Of a stretch of 32,129 nt of DNA, positions 11,456-22,434 are shown one piece after another. The translations under genes were made by a program, and so were the position numbers. The notes beneath the pieces are model-generated. The model had not been told where the DNA came from. It did no database searches and saw only the letters and a program-made list of their open reading frames with translations. Source of the stretch: Cylindrodendrum hubeiense (lineage: Eukaryota; Ascomycota; Sordariomycetes; Hypocreales; Nectriaceae); assembly GCA_014621425.1 (NCBI GenBank), contig JAANBB010000446.1, forward strand, positions 1-32,129, in the 5' to 3' direction. How positions within the stretch are numbered: position 1 is the stretch's first letter; each line of letters begins with the position of its first letter.

Positions 11456-11780
11456 TGTTCCAGTGGGGAGATGGACGACCAGACAGCTGCCGGCCACTCG
11501 GCCACGGTGTGTCAGGACGGCTTACATACGCGTAGGTAGGTACATCCGTAGGGGCTTTCTCCCGCCTTCCATTAGAAGCAAGGGCACCAGGGAGCTCATC
11601 GCGTTGACTCGGCGGCAGCTGCCCGTGTCCCGTTGCCCCAAAACTCTCGGCACTCCCTTCCATTCCCATTTCTACCTCCCAATCTCTCCCTCCTTCCTTT
11701 CTTCCCATTCCCTCCCCCTCCGTGAAGCTTCAATTCTTCTTCCACCCTCTCCCACACCTCGATATCACATCACATCAAAG

Positions 11781-11979
11781 GTACGTACATCTGTAAGAGC
11801 TTGTCCAAGCTCCAATCTCTTTGCTGTATCTATTCCAAATCCCTATCAGCTACTGTACAAGCTCCACCCTGCTGCTGATTGCCGCCTTCCCCCCTCATCC
11901 TCTTATATCCCATACCCAAAGCTTCTTCACCCTTCTTCAGCACACATAAGGCGCCAATCCCACACTGACGCTCTCACAG
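11781..11979 (+). other. Probable 5'UTR intron of cytochrome c peroxidase
   Basis: A strong donor GTACGT at 11781 follows CAAAG. CTGAC (branch-like) and CTCTCACAG lie just before the start ATG at 11980, so the intron would end exactly at the start codon. The 199-nt length is larger than most coding introns in the window but ordinary for a leader intron. Confidence 0.55.
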
Positions 11980-13192
11980 ATGGCTTCCGCATCCCGTCAG
12001 TTCGTCCGCGCGGCGGCTCGCGCCTCCACCCGCAGCGCCTTCTCCGTGGCTCCTCGTCAGGCTTTCCGCCAGAATGGCCGCCGCTACTACTCCTCGGAGC
12101 CCGCCCAGAAGTCTGCCTCCCTCTGGATCTGGCTGACTGGTGCTGCTGTCGCCGGTGGTGCTGGTTACTACTTCTACGCCAACGGTTCCCCCGCCGGCGC
12201 CTCTGCCAAGGTCGTCAACCCTACCAAGGCGGACTACCAGAAGGTTTACAACGAGATTGCCTCCCGCCTTGAGGAGAACGACGACTCATGACGACGGTAG
12301 CTTTGGCCCCGTCCTTCTCCGTCTCGCTTGGCACGCCAGCGGCACCTTCGACAAGGCCACTGGCACTGGTGGTAGCAACGGTGCCACCATGCGATTCGCC
12401 CCCGAGTCTGAGCATGGTGCTAACGCCGGCCTGAACTCCGCCCGCAAGTTCCTCGAGCCTGTCAAGGGTTGGTTTTCCCTTTGTTTTCTAGTTGTTATTA
12501 GCTTATAGAGATGCTAACCAAATTGCGCAGCCAAGTTCCCCTGGATCACCTACTCTGATCTCTGGATCCTCGGCGGTGTCTGCGCCATCCAAGAGATGCA
12601 AGGTCCCGCTATCCCCTACCGACCTGGCCGCACTGACGGCGATGTCGCCGCCTGCACTCCTGACGGCCGTCTCCCCGACGCAACTAAGTCTCACGGCCAC
12701 CTCCGAGACATCTTCTATCGCATGGGCTTCAACGACCAGGATATCGTTGCCCTCTCCGGTGCTCACGCTCTCGGCCGCTGCCACACCGACCGATCTGGTT
12801 TCGATGGCCCCTGGACCTTCTCTCCCACTGTTTTGACCAACGACTACTACCGTCTCCTGGTCGAGGAGAAGTGGCAGTGGAAGAAGTGGAAGGGTCCTGC
12901 CCAGGTAAGCTCACAATGGAGAAAGGCATGAAGAATGGACATCAGTATGCTAATCTACTTCCTTTAATAGTACGAGGACAAGACCACCAAGACCCTAATG
13001 ATGTTGCCCACCGACATCGCTCTTATCGAGGACAAGAAGTTCAAGCCTTGGGTCGAGAAGTACGCCAAGGATAACGATGCTTTCTTCCAGGACTTCTCTT
13101 CCGTTGTTCTCCGCCTGTTCGAGCTCGGCGTTCCCTTCGCCGCTGGTTCTGAAAACGGCCGATGGACCTTCAAGTCTAGCCATGACTCTTAA
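11980..13192 (+). CDS. CCP1: Mitochondrial cytochrome c peroxidase, apparent frameshift in exon 1
   Basis: This heme peroxidase reduces H2O2 using cytochrome c in the mitochondrial intermembrane space. Exons are 11980-12467, 12531-12904 and 12971-13192 (introns 63 and 66 nt), giving about 360 aa once one base is discounted. The N-terminus is an Arg/Ser/Ala-rich presequence followed by a hydrophobic segment ([17 protein letters not shown], residues 48-64). Peroxidase residues are present: Arg114/Trp117/His118 (RLAWHASG), proximal His241 (GAHALG), Trp257 (GPWTF) and Asp302 (LPTD). As written, the frame ends in TGA at 12289-12291, and the family sequence resumes one base out of register. Dropping the C at 12287 restores the expected DDYDDGS. 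The rest shows no decay, so a sequencing or assembly indel is the simplest explanation and a young null allele the alternative. Confidence 0.92.
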
Positions 13193-16100
13193 ACCGAACT
13201 GCAAGACGCAGGGTTTGGAAATATGGGCAGAACTGTAGGAATTTTACAAGACCTAGATTTGGTCTACACGTGAGCCGATATAAGTGAGGGAGCGATATCC
13301 GGAGTTTTGACTTGTAATTATCAGGAGCAGGCTAGGTAGCCGTAAGACTCATGAAATTTAGTGAACCTACTTAGAGTCGCGCTTACTAGTGGGCGCGAGC
13401 TTCGTTCTCTTGTAGTACACAAAACTATTTTTGGTTGTCACCACCAGACACCCTTCTTGCACTTGTGTCCTTGTTTAGCTGTTCCAGTCCACGTGTCTTT
13501 CACAAGATTCTTGGAGTTCACAGCCATTGCCTAGTCATGGTTGATATCAGCCCTATTCGACCTCCATCGCCTCCTCAAGCATCGCACCCCGACGTTGGTT
13601 TAGTCGTTGAGATGTAGATATTGGGGGTGGTATTGATGTGAGGGGGATCGACAGGGTCGTGGATGTTGGTTGGTTCGGGTATTTCGCTGCTCCTGTGTAC
13701 CACGTTTTCGGAGTCTATTTCGCGGGACTGGCCGTCATTGACTGGCGGGGGGTGTGGTGTCGCATCAGGAGGGTGGCAAACCCAAGACTTTAGGCAAATA
13801 TCGTGACAGGGTGATTTTATTTTAAAACTCACGCATGCTGCTTATATACGTCGACGGGCAAGTTGGCAAGCCGATGTTCGGTTCGACGGAGATGACTGAC
13901 TACCACAGGATGGTATAGGATGTTTCCTTCATCTTCTTAAACCATGTCTTTTAAGTACTTGTCATCCGGTATAAATATGAATATGAATACCACAAGCCTA
14001 CTGGTCTCACACGTCCTAAACGCATGCGAACTTTCCCGCCGACCGTGATGGGTGGCTGCTACATTTATTTGGAATAAAATGCTATTAGTCTTTTGAGTTG
14101 CACTAGCATATAATCCCTCTCTATAATATACCGGTGTTGTAGAGGAATCTTCGGGGCTCAATCATCTATTCTTAGCTTGGGTAGGGGGGTGTCAAAGTTA
14201 AGACGATAGTCCCAACCAAGGCAAGCGCACCAACTTCAACCTCACGGATTGTTTCGACTTGATCGTGTTGATACGAATTTCTTTGTCAAGTCCGCCTATG
14301 TAGATTTGTCTGGGCCGTTCTCCGGGGGCTGTGCATGAAGGCTCATGCCAAGCAGTATGGATACGCAATCGACTAGTTACCCAGAAGGCTTAATTGGAAA
14401 GCTCAAGCATGAGGCTCCGCTGGTGTCGTTGTCAGATGCAGGCAGGGATAGCCCTGGGACCATTGATTTTCATCATAGTGGAGAAGCTATCCTATTTTGG
14501 TCCTCTTAAGCAGTTTCTGTGATTCATCGACTACATTATTCATGACTGTAACGAGTAAATGCATCAGTATTGAGATGGAACATGGATCTCGACTCGACAA
14601 AACGCCAGGAAAGGACCTAACCACCCAATTCAGCTCGGATGTTCCCGCTTCGATATGATGATGAATGAATGATTGCGAGCTACTATATGGGGAAACTGAG
14701 TCGAATTGCTGGTGGTGTTGGTTATCACATTCGTTAGCAAAGATATCCAAAGTCTAGTCTCCACTGTATAAGCTGTGTGACTAATAATATAAACTTGTTG
14801 GGTCACGACTCGGAATGACGACGAGATCCCACTATTATTTTGTGGGAGGAGGCTCATGAGTTGAACGTCCTAGATCAACTCTACCAGCAGCTACTCCTCT
14901 GGGCATGGCCGTTACTCTCGTTGATGGTTAGCTGCGAAGCTCGACTTGGCAAACCTAATGGCTCATCCAAAAAAAAGCAGATCATGGGTGGAAAGTATAG
15001 TCTACTGTGTGATTAATCTTATCCCAGGTATTCATTTTAAAGATTTTCAGGGATCAGATACGTCTTGTTTTCTATTTCCTGTCGACCTGGGTTGTGATTC
15101 GCTATGTTCTATCACCTTTCTGCTCCATTAATCTGGCCTTGGTTCATGAAAAAATACCTAAGACTAACTCTTAATGTTCTCTATGTTCATCTCGAGATAA
15201 TCAGTTATCAACTAGCGTACTTAGTCCATGGTCTCATCGCTCAGATCCGAGATCTGATGCTCACCCAGGCGGCAAGCAGGGCTTGGTTCCCAATTTTAGG
15301 GGCAGCGATCTCGCAGGAAATGTTATGCTTGAAGATATGACAAAAGAATGTGTTAGTATGATTAAGCTCAGTTCGAATCCATTATGTCGTCTAGTATGGG
15401 AAAATGGGTTGCCTATTGTGACCTTGAAACTGCTGTTGGGATAGGAGCTAGCTAGTGGTTTGTACCTCGAAATATGAAAGAAAGCCAGCATTTGTGACCT
15501 AAACTCTCCGAAAGGAACATGTCTACTAGTGAACATTAGTTTCTTCATGAGAACTTGGCGGGCGAGATGCAGGCATGAGGTAGTTGCCGAGACTAGGCCG
15601 AGAGCTATGAGTTCTCCCGGTGCAGTATTTATCAGCCTGAAGAAATAATCGACATGACGAAGTGGTTTCCAGTCAGCACATTACTCATCAACCACCCGGT
15701 GTCAGTGCACGTCATGGAGGGGATTCGTTTGGGGTATTCTCTACACGAGCAAGTGGCGTTCTCATTTTGTCTTGAGACATGTTGCCATTGGCTTTCAGCG
15801 ACATGGCATGTGGCGAGGAAACAAGACAAAAACGCCGGTTTCTCATTGTAAGCAACACTAAGAAACCGGTGCAGGCGAATATGGAAAAGCGGCACCGAAA
15901 AGCTCTCATCAAGGTCCATGATTCAAATGCTGTTTTCGAATCCCGAGAACGCTCCGCAGCGAGGGCCAATCATGGTGTGAACTGCCGCTTTGTCAGCCCA
16001 GCACCGTGTTGGCTTATTCATCATTCGGTATTGCTGTGCCGAGGAGGGGACTCGCCTTAGGGAACCTTGGAACTACTACGTAGTAGGCGGGTTTGCAACG

Positions 16101-16604
16101 GATATGTCGCTCGATCCCCCCACCATTTTAAGTAGCTATGGCACCGACACTACGCCCTGGGCCTTGGAGAAGGTCCACAAAGCGCCGCTCTTAATTAGTC
16201 TGTATTGATTGCGTCTTGGAGCTGTTTCGGTCGCACGTCATTGTGCTTATCAATCCATCTGCACACCGCACACCATAGACCACAGAATGGGGTTAGAACA
16301 GACGACGCCTTCAGGGCAGGTAGCACCATATAAACCAATATCGAACCATCGATTTCTGAAACCCGATTTCAAATCCTCTGATTGCATTCAACCCGAGGAG
16401 TCTACTTAACTACCCCTCCCCCCAGCCTTGTCTCGTTATTGCCGCTGAAGAGTTGAAACATTGACAAACCACAAACCACAACCCTCTTAACCCCTCTCCC
16501 TGCCAACAATAAGCTTTGCCCTGGGAGACATTGGCCAACGAGCTGTTACGAGAAGAGACAAGTCTCACCCTCCCCGCACGTTACACGACGAAGACAGCCC
16601 AATC
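13193..16604. other. AT-richer intergenic region between CCP1 and OYE
   Basis: 3.4 kb without a supported gene. Base composition is clearly more AT-rich than the flanking exons, mainly between 13.9 and 15.5 kb. The minus strand at 13575-13800 has coding-like codons (Pro/Asn/Thr/Asp-rich) without a convincing start or splice sites. A 14-nt palindrome lies at 16073-16086. C-rich, pyrimidine-biased sequence from 16405 to 16580 probably marks the core promoter/leader of the downstream gene. No transposase or reverse-transcriptase motif was seen. Confidence 0.55.
16073..16086. repeat. 14-nt perfect palindrome CTACTACGTAGTAG
   Basis: Identical to the palindrome at 5528-5541 and preceded by the same AA dinucleotide. 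It lies about 520 bp upstream of the ene-reductase start codon. Confidence 0.9.
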
Positions 16605-17890
16605 ATGACTCTGTCAGACATCGAAAACAAGGCCGCTCCTGGCGTGCCGTACTTTACTCCGGCGCAAGAGCCCGCGGCCGGGTCGGCGCTCGACCCCGCC
16701 TCCGCCCCGACCCTCTTCAAGCCTCTCCGTATCCGCGGCGTCGAGCTGCACAACCGCTTCGTCGTATCGCCCATGTGCACCTACAGTGCTAAAGACGGCT
16801 ACTTGTCCGACTTCCATCTCGTCCACCTCGGCCAGTTCGCTCTCCACGGTGCCGCCCTCGTCACCGTCGAGGCCACCGCCGTCGAGCCTCGCGGCCGCAT
16901 CTCCCCCAACGACTCGGGTCTCTGGGAGGATGGCCAGATTGCGCCCCTGAAGCGCATCACCGACTTCATCCACAGCCAGAACTCAAAGGTTTCCGTCCAG
17001 CTTGCCCATGCGGGACGCAAGGCGAGCACACTGGCGCCCTGGATCGGCGGCACTGTTAACAAGGCGCTCGCCCCTGAGAGTGTTGGCGGCTGGCCTAAGG
17101 ATGTCGTTGGCCCCAGTGCTATCCCGTTCGCCGAGGACCATGCGAGCCCTCACGAGCTAACTGTGGAAGAGATCAAGGGCATTGTCCAGAGCTTTGCGGA
17201 CGCTGCTGTTCGAGCTATCAAGGCCGGAGTCGATGTCATTGAGATCCATGGTGCGCACGGCTACCTCCAGACCAACTTCTTATCACCTACCTCCAATGTA
17301 AGTTTCCACCCAGTCCAGTATGCACGCAATCAGTCATCTAACGAGCATCACAGAAACGGACCGACCAGTACGGCGGCAGCTTCGAGAACCGAACCCGCTT
17401 CCTGACCGAGACTATCCAGGCCGTACGAGCCGTGATCCCCGAGGAGACGCCCCTCTGGCTCCGTATCTCTGGCACTGAGTGGGTAGAATGGACCGGCGAG
17501 CCCTCATGGGACATCAACGAGACGATTCGTCTGGCCAAGCTTCTCCCCGCACTGGGCGTTGACGTCCTCGATGTCAGCAGCGGTGGCAACAACGAGAAGC
17601 AGAAGATCAATGTGACCCAGACCTTCCAGACTGATCTGGCCCGCCAAGTGCGCACCGCCGTGCGTGCCGAGGGTCTGAACCTACTCATCGCCGCCGTGGG
17701 CGTCATCTCGGAGAGCAAGTTCGCCAGGTCGGTTGTCCAGGAGGACGAAGAGCCGTCGGCCGATCTCGTCCAGGCGGCGAGGCAATTCTTGCGTGAGCCG
17801 AACTGGGTGCTCGGCGTGGCCGGTGAGCTGGGTGTGCCGGTAAAGTGGGCCAACCAGTATCACCGGGCTCCGCGCCGCTCACAATTGTGA
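16605..17890 (+). CDS. NADH:flavin oxidoreductase, class III old yellow enzyme
   Basis: This FMN-dependent TIM-barrel enzyme uses NAD(P)H to reduce activated C=C bonds of enones; the natural substrate is not evident from sequence. Exons 16605-17297 and 17354-17890 are split by a 56-nt intron after ...SPTSN and rejoin at KRTDQYGG, giving 409 aa. Features of the YqjM-like class are visible. These are PMCTYS with Cys58 and Tyr60 in the flavin/substrate pocket, the H-x-x-H pair His215/His218 in EIHGAHGYL, QYGGSFENR, and a C-terminal RQFLREP phosphate-binding region. A 40-residue N-terminal extension precedes the barrel, with no clear targeting signal, so a cytosolic site is likely. The gene stands alone, with no biosynthetic neighbours that would suggest a secondary-metabolite role. 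The start is the only ATG that keeps the whole barrel. Confidence 0.94.
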
Positions 17891-19814
17891 TTGTCAGCCG
17901 GGCATGCTTTTGAGCGTTTCATAGACTAGCGTGGGATAGATAATCTAAAAGCAGGATATCCTTCGTTTACGTGTGTTTCAATGACAGGAGGTATCATGAA
18001 GCTAATGACCAGTTGATGAGCTCTTCTGGCGTACGTACTCAAGCATTTTCTCATCTGACGATCTACTGCGTAGTAGGCATCTTAAGGGGGGCGCATCCAT
18101 CAATGACACCCGGGAGGTGAGTTTGTGGGTGTTAAGAAGAGATCAAGACGAAGGCTCAAGGCAAAAGCACCACGGGCTTGTACGCATTGGAAGCATATAT
18201 GGTTATAGAAGGTCCGGACCGAATGCGTTGACGGCGTTGACGCCGTCGTCGCGGTGTAATCGGAGGAACCTCTTCGAATGCTGACCGCTTTGGGGCCTTC
18301 GGAGGCTGTAGCGCCGGCGGTCAGGTGGGGCCGAAGGAGGGGTGAGAGCTTGTTTAGCGGAGTCCTTTACGCGTTAGCAGTCAACGGGCGAGGCGGAGAG
18401 GCGTGATGCAATGAGGCGCGAGAGATACATGCCAGTCCAGCAATTCATTGTTCCACGAGAAAAAGACATATCCGTGTGGGCGTCCACGAATAAAATCCCT
18501 GGCAAGGGGTTGCATGTACATATCTCAAGCAGGAATCGCGGGAGTACTAGCTGGAATGCATGTGTTAGACGGATAATCTGTACTGTAGGGGGTACCTGGA
18601 ACCTTGACAAAGCAAACACGTTGCCTGGGCGCATCATGACGACGCTTCTGGAGCGTCGCCCGTAGCGGCAAACGTGTTCCTGAATGGAATTATGTTTTAT
18701 TTCAAGTTAGACAGAACAGCATAGACACTGAGAGACGGTGGAGAAAACTCTGCTGCACGATTTCTAAGCCTCAAATCGATAAAGGCGTGACCATCTGACA
18801 ACTACTGCATCCAGGCCCTGCTGAGTCGATAGTCCTCCCTCGAGTTCCAACGAGGCTGGGTGGGGTGGGGGCCTAAGCTCCCGAGCTATCAGAGACAATC
18901 AACGGTGGCCAAAACCTTCGACGTGGCCTCTTGGTAATCAATTTTGCCTTTGGGATCTCTCAAGGATGAGCACTGTTGGGTTACAGAAAGCACGGATGCC
19001 AAGGTCGAGGCACGGCGTATCTTACGAGCGAAGGAGGGACATGTGTGTGGGGGATGGGAGGAATGAGAGGAATGGGACCCTTAATTGAGAAGGCTGATGG
19101 CACGAGTCCCTCGCATGCTGCGCGCCAGGTGTTGCAGCGGCGGCTGCACATCTGTATTGGGCGCGGGCGTTGTCGGCGGGACATGCAGGGCTGATGCTGC
19201 CAATTCCATGGATGCTGCTACAGGCTGGAGCCGGATTTATGGAATTATGGATTTATAACGAGCGGGATGGCGGGATGATGGACTGACTGAGTGACGGACT
19301 GATTGACTGGTGGTCGGGTGGACTTGGCGATCCCGGGCCCCAAACCAGAGCGCCTGGGGGCTGTGGCGCACGCGCAGGGCGGCCCAGCCTATGGGAGCCC
19401 CTGTAGCGCCCCCCTGGCGGATTCCTGTAGCGGCGAAGCTCGCCCCTCGGAGCCCCCTCCTGGAGCCCCGCTGAGGCCAGCGTTGGCGGTTGCTGGAGGG
19501 GTCGAGGTGGACAGCTACCTCGCTAGCACCAACAGTGAGCACCAACAGTGGCCACCGCCGTACCTTTTGCCTCCACCCGCCATCATGATTCAGCCGTGGG
19601 AAGGGGACACTTGTTCAATTGACCACCCAGCCGTCTCAAGTCAACCTCCAGCCTTCTGCCACTGCCCACCAGCCTCAGGTACAAAACCTCGCCCGTCCAC
19701 ATCTCCGGCTGCGACTTTCTCCCTCCTCCCCCATCTGTCCTCTTGCTTGTTTATCCAGCGAGACGTTTTTCTTCTTCTCTTTGCAGGATACCCGCTTCCA
19801 ATTGACAGCCCATC
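17891..19814. other. Intergenic region upstream of PDI
   Basis: 1.9 kb without a supported gene. It contains an imperfect copy of the 14-nt palindrome (18063-18076), a perfect 7-bp hairpin with a 4-nt loop (18230-18247), and a GACGTGGC element at 18920-18927 that resembles an unfolded-protein-response site in only part of its consensus. A possible leader intron (GTACAA near 19680 to TTTGCAG near 19787) precedes the PDI start. CT-rich sequence around 19720-19780 fits a leader. Confidence 0.5.
18063..18076. repeat. Imperfect copy of the CTACTACGTAGTAG palindrome
   Basis: Reads CTACTGCGTAGTAG, one change from the copies at 5528 and 16073. It lies about 170 bp downstream of the ene-reductase stop codon. 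Confidence 0.75.
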
Positions 19815-21490
19815 ATGTTCCACAAGCGCATCGCCTGCGGCCTCATGGCAGCTCTTGCTGCCGTCGCCTCTGCTGCCGAGGGCTCTGACGTCGAGCAGCT
19901 GACCCAGGCCACCTTTGACGAGTTCGTCAAGGAGAACCCCCTGGTCCTCGCCGAGTGTAAGTCTTCATCTCTCTCCGCCACCTCGAGCTAGTTCCTATAG
20001 CTAGCTCATGGTGTCTTCCGCTCCGCTCCTACAGCTGCTGACCAAGAGCTCAACAGTCTTCGCTCCCTGGTGCGGTCACTGCAAGGCCCTCGCCCCCGAG
20101 TACGAGGAGGCTGCCACCACTCTCAAGGAGAAGAACATCCGCCTCGCCAAGATCGACTGCACTGAGGAGGCTGATCTCTGCAAGACCTACGGCGTTGAGG
20201 GTTACCCCACCCTCAAGGTCTTCCGTGGTCTTGAGAACGTCATCCCCTACAACGGCCAGCGCAAGGCTCCTGGGTAAGTCTTTGACTGCCATCCGCTTCA
20301 GTCTATACTGTATACTAATTGTCACTGCTAGCATCACCTCATACATGATCAAGCAGTCCATGCCCGCCGTCTCCCTCCTGAGCAAGGACACCCTCGAGGA
20401 CTTCAAGACCGCCGACAAGGTCGTTGTCGTTGCCTACTTGGCCGCTGATGACAAGACCTCCAACGAGACCTTCACTGCCCTGGCTGAGGGTCTCCGCGAC
20501 ACCTACGTCTTCGGTGGTGTCAACGACGCCGCCATTGCCGAGGCCGAGGGTGTCAAGGCCCCTGCCGTCGTCGTCTACAAGAACTTCGATGAGGGCAAGA
20601 ACGTCTACACTGGCGAGGACTTCTCCGAGACTGAGCTCTCCGCTTTCATCTCGGCCGCCGCCACTCCCCTCGTCGGCGAGGTTGGCCCCGAGACCTACTC
20701 CGGCTACATGGCCGCTGGCATCCCCCTGGCCTACATCTTCGCTGAGACCGAGGAGGAGCGCAAGGAGCTCGGTGACGCTCTCAAGCCCATTGCTGAGAAG
20801 TACAAGGGCAAGCTCAACGTCGCCACTATTGACGCCAAGAACTTTGGTGCTCACGCTGGCAACCTGAACCTGAAGACCGACAAGTTCCCCTCTTTCGCCA
20901 TCCAGGAGATCGCCAAGAACCAGAAGTTCCCCTTCGACCAGGAGAAGGCCATCACCTTTGACAACATCGCTCCCTTCGTTGACGACTTCGTCGAGGGCAA
21001 GCTCCAGCCCAGCGTCAAGTCTGAGGAGATCCCTGAGACCCAGGAGGGCCCTGTCACTATTGTCGTTGCCAAGAACTACGATGATATTGTCCTTGATAAC
21101 GAGAAGGATGTCCTGATCGAGTTCTACGCTCCCTGGTGCGGTCACTGCAAGGCTCTCGCCCCCAAGTACGATGACCTTGCCTCTCAGTTCGCTGCTAGCG
21201 AGTTCAAGGACAAGGTTGTCATCGCCAAGGTTGACGCCACTCTTAACGATGTCCCTGATGAGATCCAGGGCTTCCCCACCATCAAGCTCTACCCTGCCGG
21301 CGGCAAGGATGCCCCCGTTACCTACAGCGGTTCCCGAACCATTGAGGATCTCGCCGTCTTCATCAAGGAGAATGGCAAGTACAAGGCTGATATCTCCGCC
21401 AAGGAGGCCGGCACTGACGAGGCTGCTCCCGCTGCTTCCGAGGAGGGCGAGAAGGTCGAGGAGGTTGTCGAGGAGCATGATGAGCTGTAA
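19815..21490 (+). CDS. PDI1: Protein disulfide isomerase, ER lumen
   Basis: PDI forms, breaks and rearranges disulfide bonds in secretory proteins in the ER. Exons 19815-19956, 20057-20273 and 20332-21490 (introns 100 and 58 nt) give 505 aa, the usual fungal length. An N-terminal signal peptide ([20 protein letters not shown]) precedes the first thioredoxin domain, whose CGHC active site is at 53-56 and is formed across the first intron. Two redox-inactive thioredoxin-like domains follow, then a second CGHC at 389-392. An acidic tail ends in the ER-retention signal HDEL (502-505). Third positions are almost all C or G, as expected for a highly expressed gene, and this also creates a long antisense ORF that should be ignored. 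A partial UPR-like element lies upstream, but its role is untested. Confidence 0.97.
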
Positions 21491-21947
21491 ACTTGATGTC
21501 ACATTAGCACGCAAAAAAGGGCATATTTGATTTGACGGGCGCGGGTTTGAATGGTGCGCTTATTGGACTGCACCTCTGAGGTTTCATAGTTCCGTCCGTG
21601 GTAGTATTGGACTCTTTTATGATCACGCACGTTTTCTCCATCTAAGTTAAATGCTTCACCATCTATCGCGTCCACTGTGAAATGTAGCTGGGGAAATTTA
21701 ACTTCGTTGTCATCCACTTGACGGGGCTGGGAGTGCACTGGGTTTACAGACGTTTGCATAGCGTCGTATAGATGGTAAATACACACGCATGGCATGGGCT
21801 CCCCGCGCTCTCAACGTTTTCATGGTACAATTGGACGATGGGTGCCGACGGAACCCGTATCACATTGGTTCCACCCAATTATCCTGGGAGGTTAAGAGAG
21901 CCCGCCCTATCCGATTCTTTATACATTTCCCTTGGCTCCGAATCCCG
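21491..21947. other. Convergent 3' flanks of PDI and the 104-aa gene
   Basis: A 457-bp tail-to-tail spacer. It presumably holds both 3'UTRs and polyadenylation signals. No gene, repeat or distinct hairpin was seen. Confidence 0.6.
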
Positions 21948-22434
21948 TCACTTCTTTCCCTGGGACTTCTGCTCTAGGTTCTGGACGTAGTTGCTCAGAC
22001 GGGTAACGGAGGCCTGGAGGGTCTGCGATTGCACAGTTAGCTTTGTGGACACCCAGGGAACAGGGAAGTAGAGGAGCAATGAATCCCAAGGGATAGAGCT
22101 GATGCCAATCTTGGGTGGGTACGTACGTAGATATCCTCGGTTAGCAGGTCGTTGGAGGTCTTGTACTCCTGGAGGAGGTAGCTATAGGCGGCGCCGCCGG
22201 AAAGGAAGCTGCCGAGGAGGAAGCCGAAGAGACTAAACATGAACAAAAAGCTATCGTTAGCGATCCAATTCCCAGGTCGTCAATCAATGCGCCCACTCAC
22301 CCTCCACGGAAAGCTCCCATGGGCTTGCGGGCTGGGAGCGGCGCGGCGTCGGCCATTCGTCGGGCGGAGGTGTGGAAGCTTCGCGCAGCCAGCGCGCGGC
22401 TGCTGCTGGACAGAATTCTCGAGGCCATGGACAT
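21948..22434 (-). CDS. Small mitochondrial single-pass membrane protein, uncharacterised
   Basis: Three exons (22434-22301, 22232-22127, 22022-21948; introns 68 and 104 nt) give 104 aa with consistent phases. No function is recognised. The N-terminus is rich in Ser, Arg and Ala with no acidic residue up to the SFHTSARRM stretch, a typical mitochondrial presequence and processing region. Then comes one hydrophobic, glycine-containing segment (LFGFLLGSFLSGGAAYSYLL, about residues 46-65), and a C-terminal helix with heptad-like leucines ending QGKK that could form a coiled coil. This suggests an inner-membrane protein with a short soluble tail, perhaps an accessory subunit or assembly factor. 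It shares a promoter region with VPS71. The splice sites (GTGAGT, GTACGT; TTTAG, CGCAG) are canonical, which supports the gene despite its size. Confidence 0.75.

Larger units (their letters stand above)
9747..11780. other. Intergenic and upstream region of cytochrome c peroxidase
   Basis: About 2 kb without a supported gene. It holds a 39-nt pure purine tract (10606-10644) and a 9-nt repeat array (11403-11455). Pyrimidine-rich sequence from about 11640 to 11760 is typical of a fungal core promoter or leader. The largest ORF runs out of frame into the peroxidase gene and has no protein-like composition. Confidence 0.6.

Noticed and set aside
11226..12272. 348-codon plus-strand ORF over the CCP1 leader
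   Set aside because: It runs out of frame through CCP1 exon 1, has low-complexity composition and includes the 9-nt repeat; the peroxidase frame is clear.
15365..15385. B-box-like GTTCGAATCC suggesting a tRNA gene
   Set aside because: The T stem does not pair, and no A box or acceptor stem is found around it.
13900..15500. AT-rich spacer as a RIP-mutated transposon
   Set aside because: I could not recognise any transposon protein remnant, terminal repeat or target duplication; composition alone is not enough.
18230..18247. 7-bp GC hairpin as a terminator
   Set aside because: No T-run follows, and fungal nuclear genes do not use hairpin terminators; it may be part of a small GCGTTGAC repeat.
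18920..18927. GACGTGGC as an unfolded-protein-response element for PDI
   Set aside because: It matches only part of the consensus and lies about 890 bp from the start codon; kept only as a remark in the spacer entry.
20339..21514. 391-codon minus-strand ORF antisense to PDI
   Set aside because: It is a by-product of the extreme C/G third-position bias of PDI; its Leu/Val/Gly/Asp-rich product has no domain, and the sense protein is certain.
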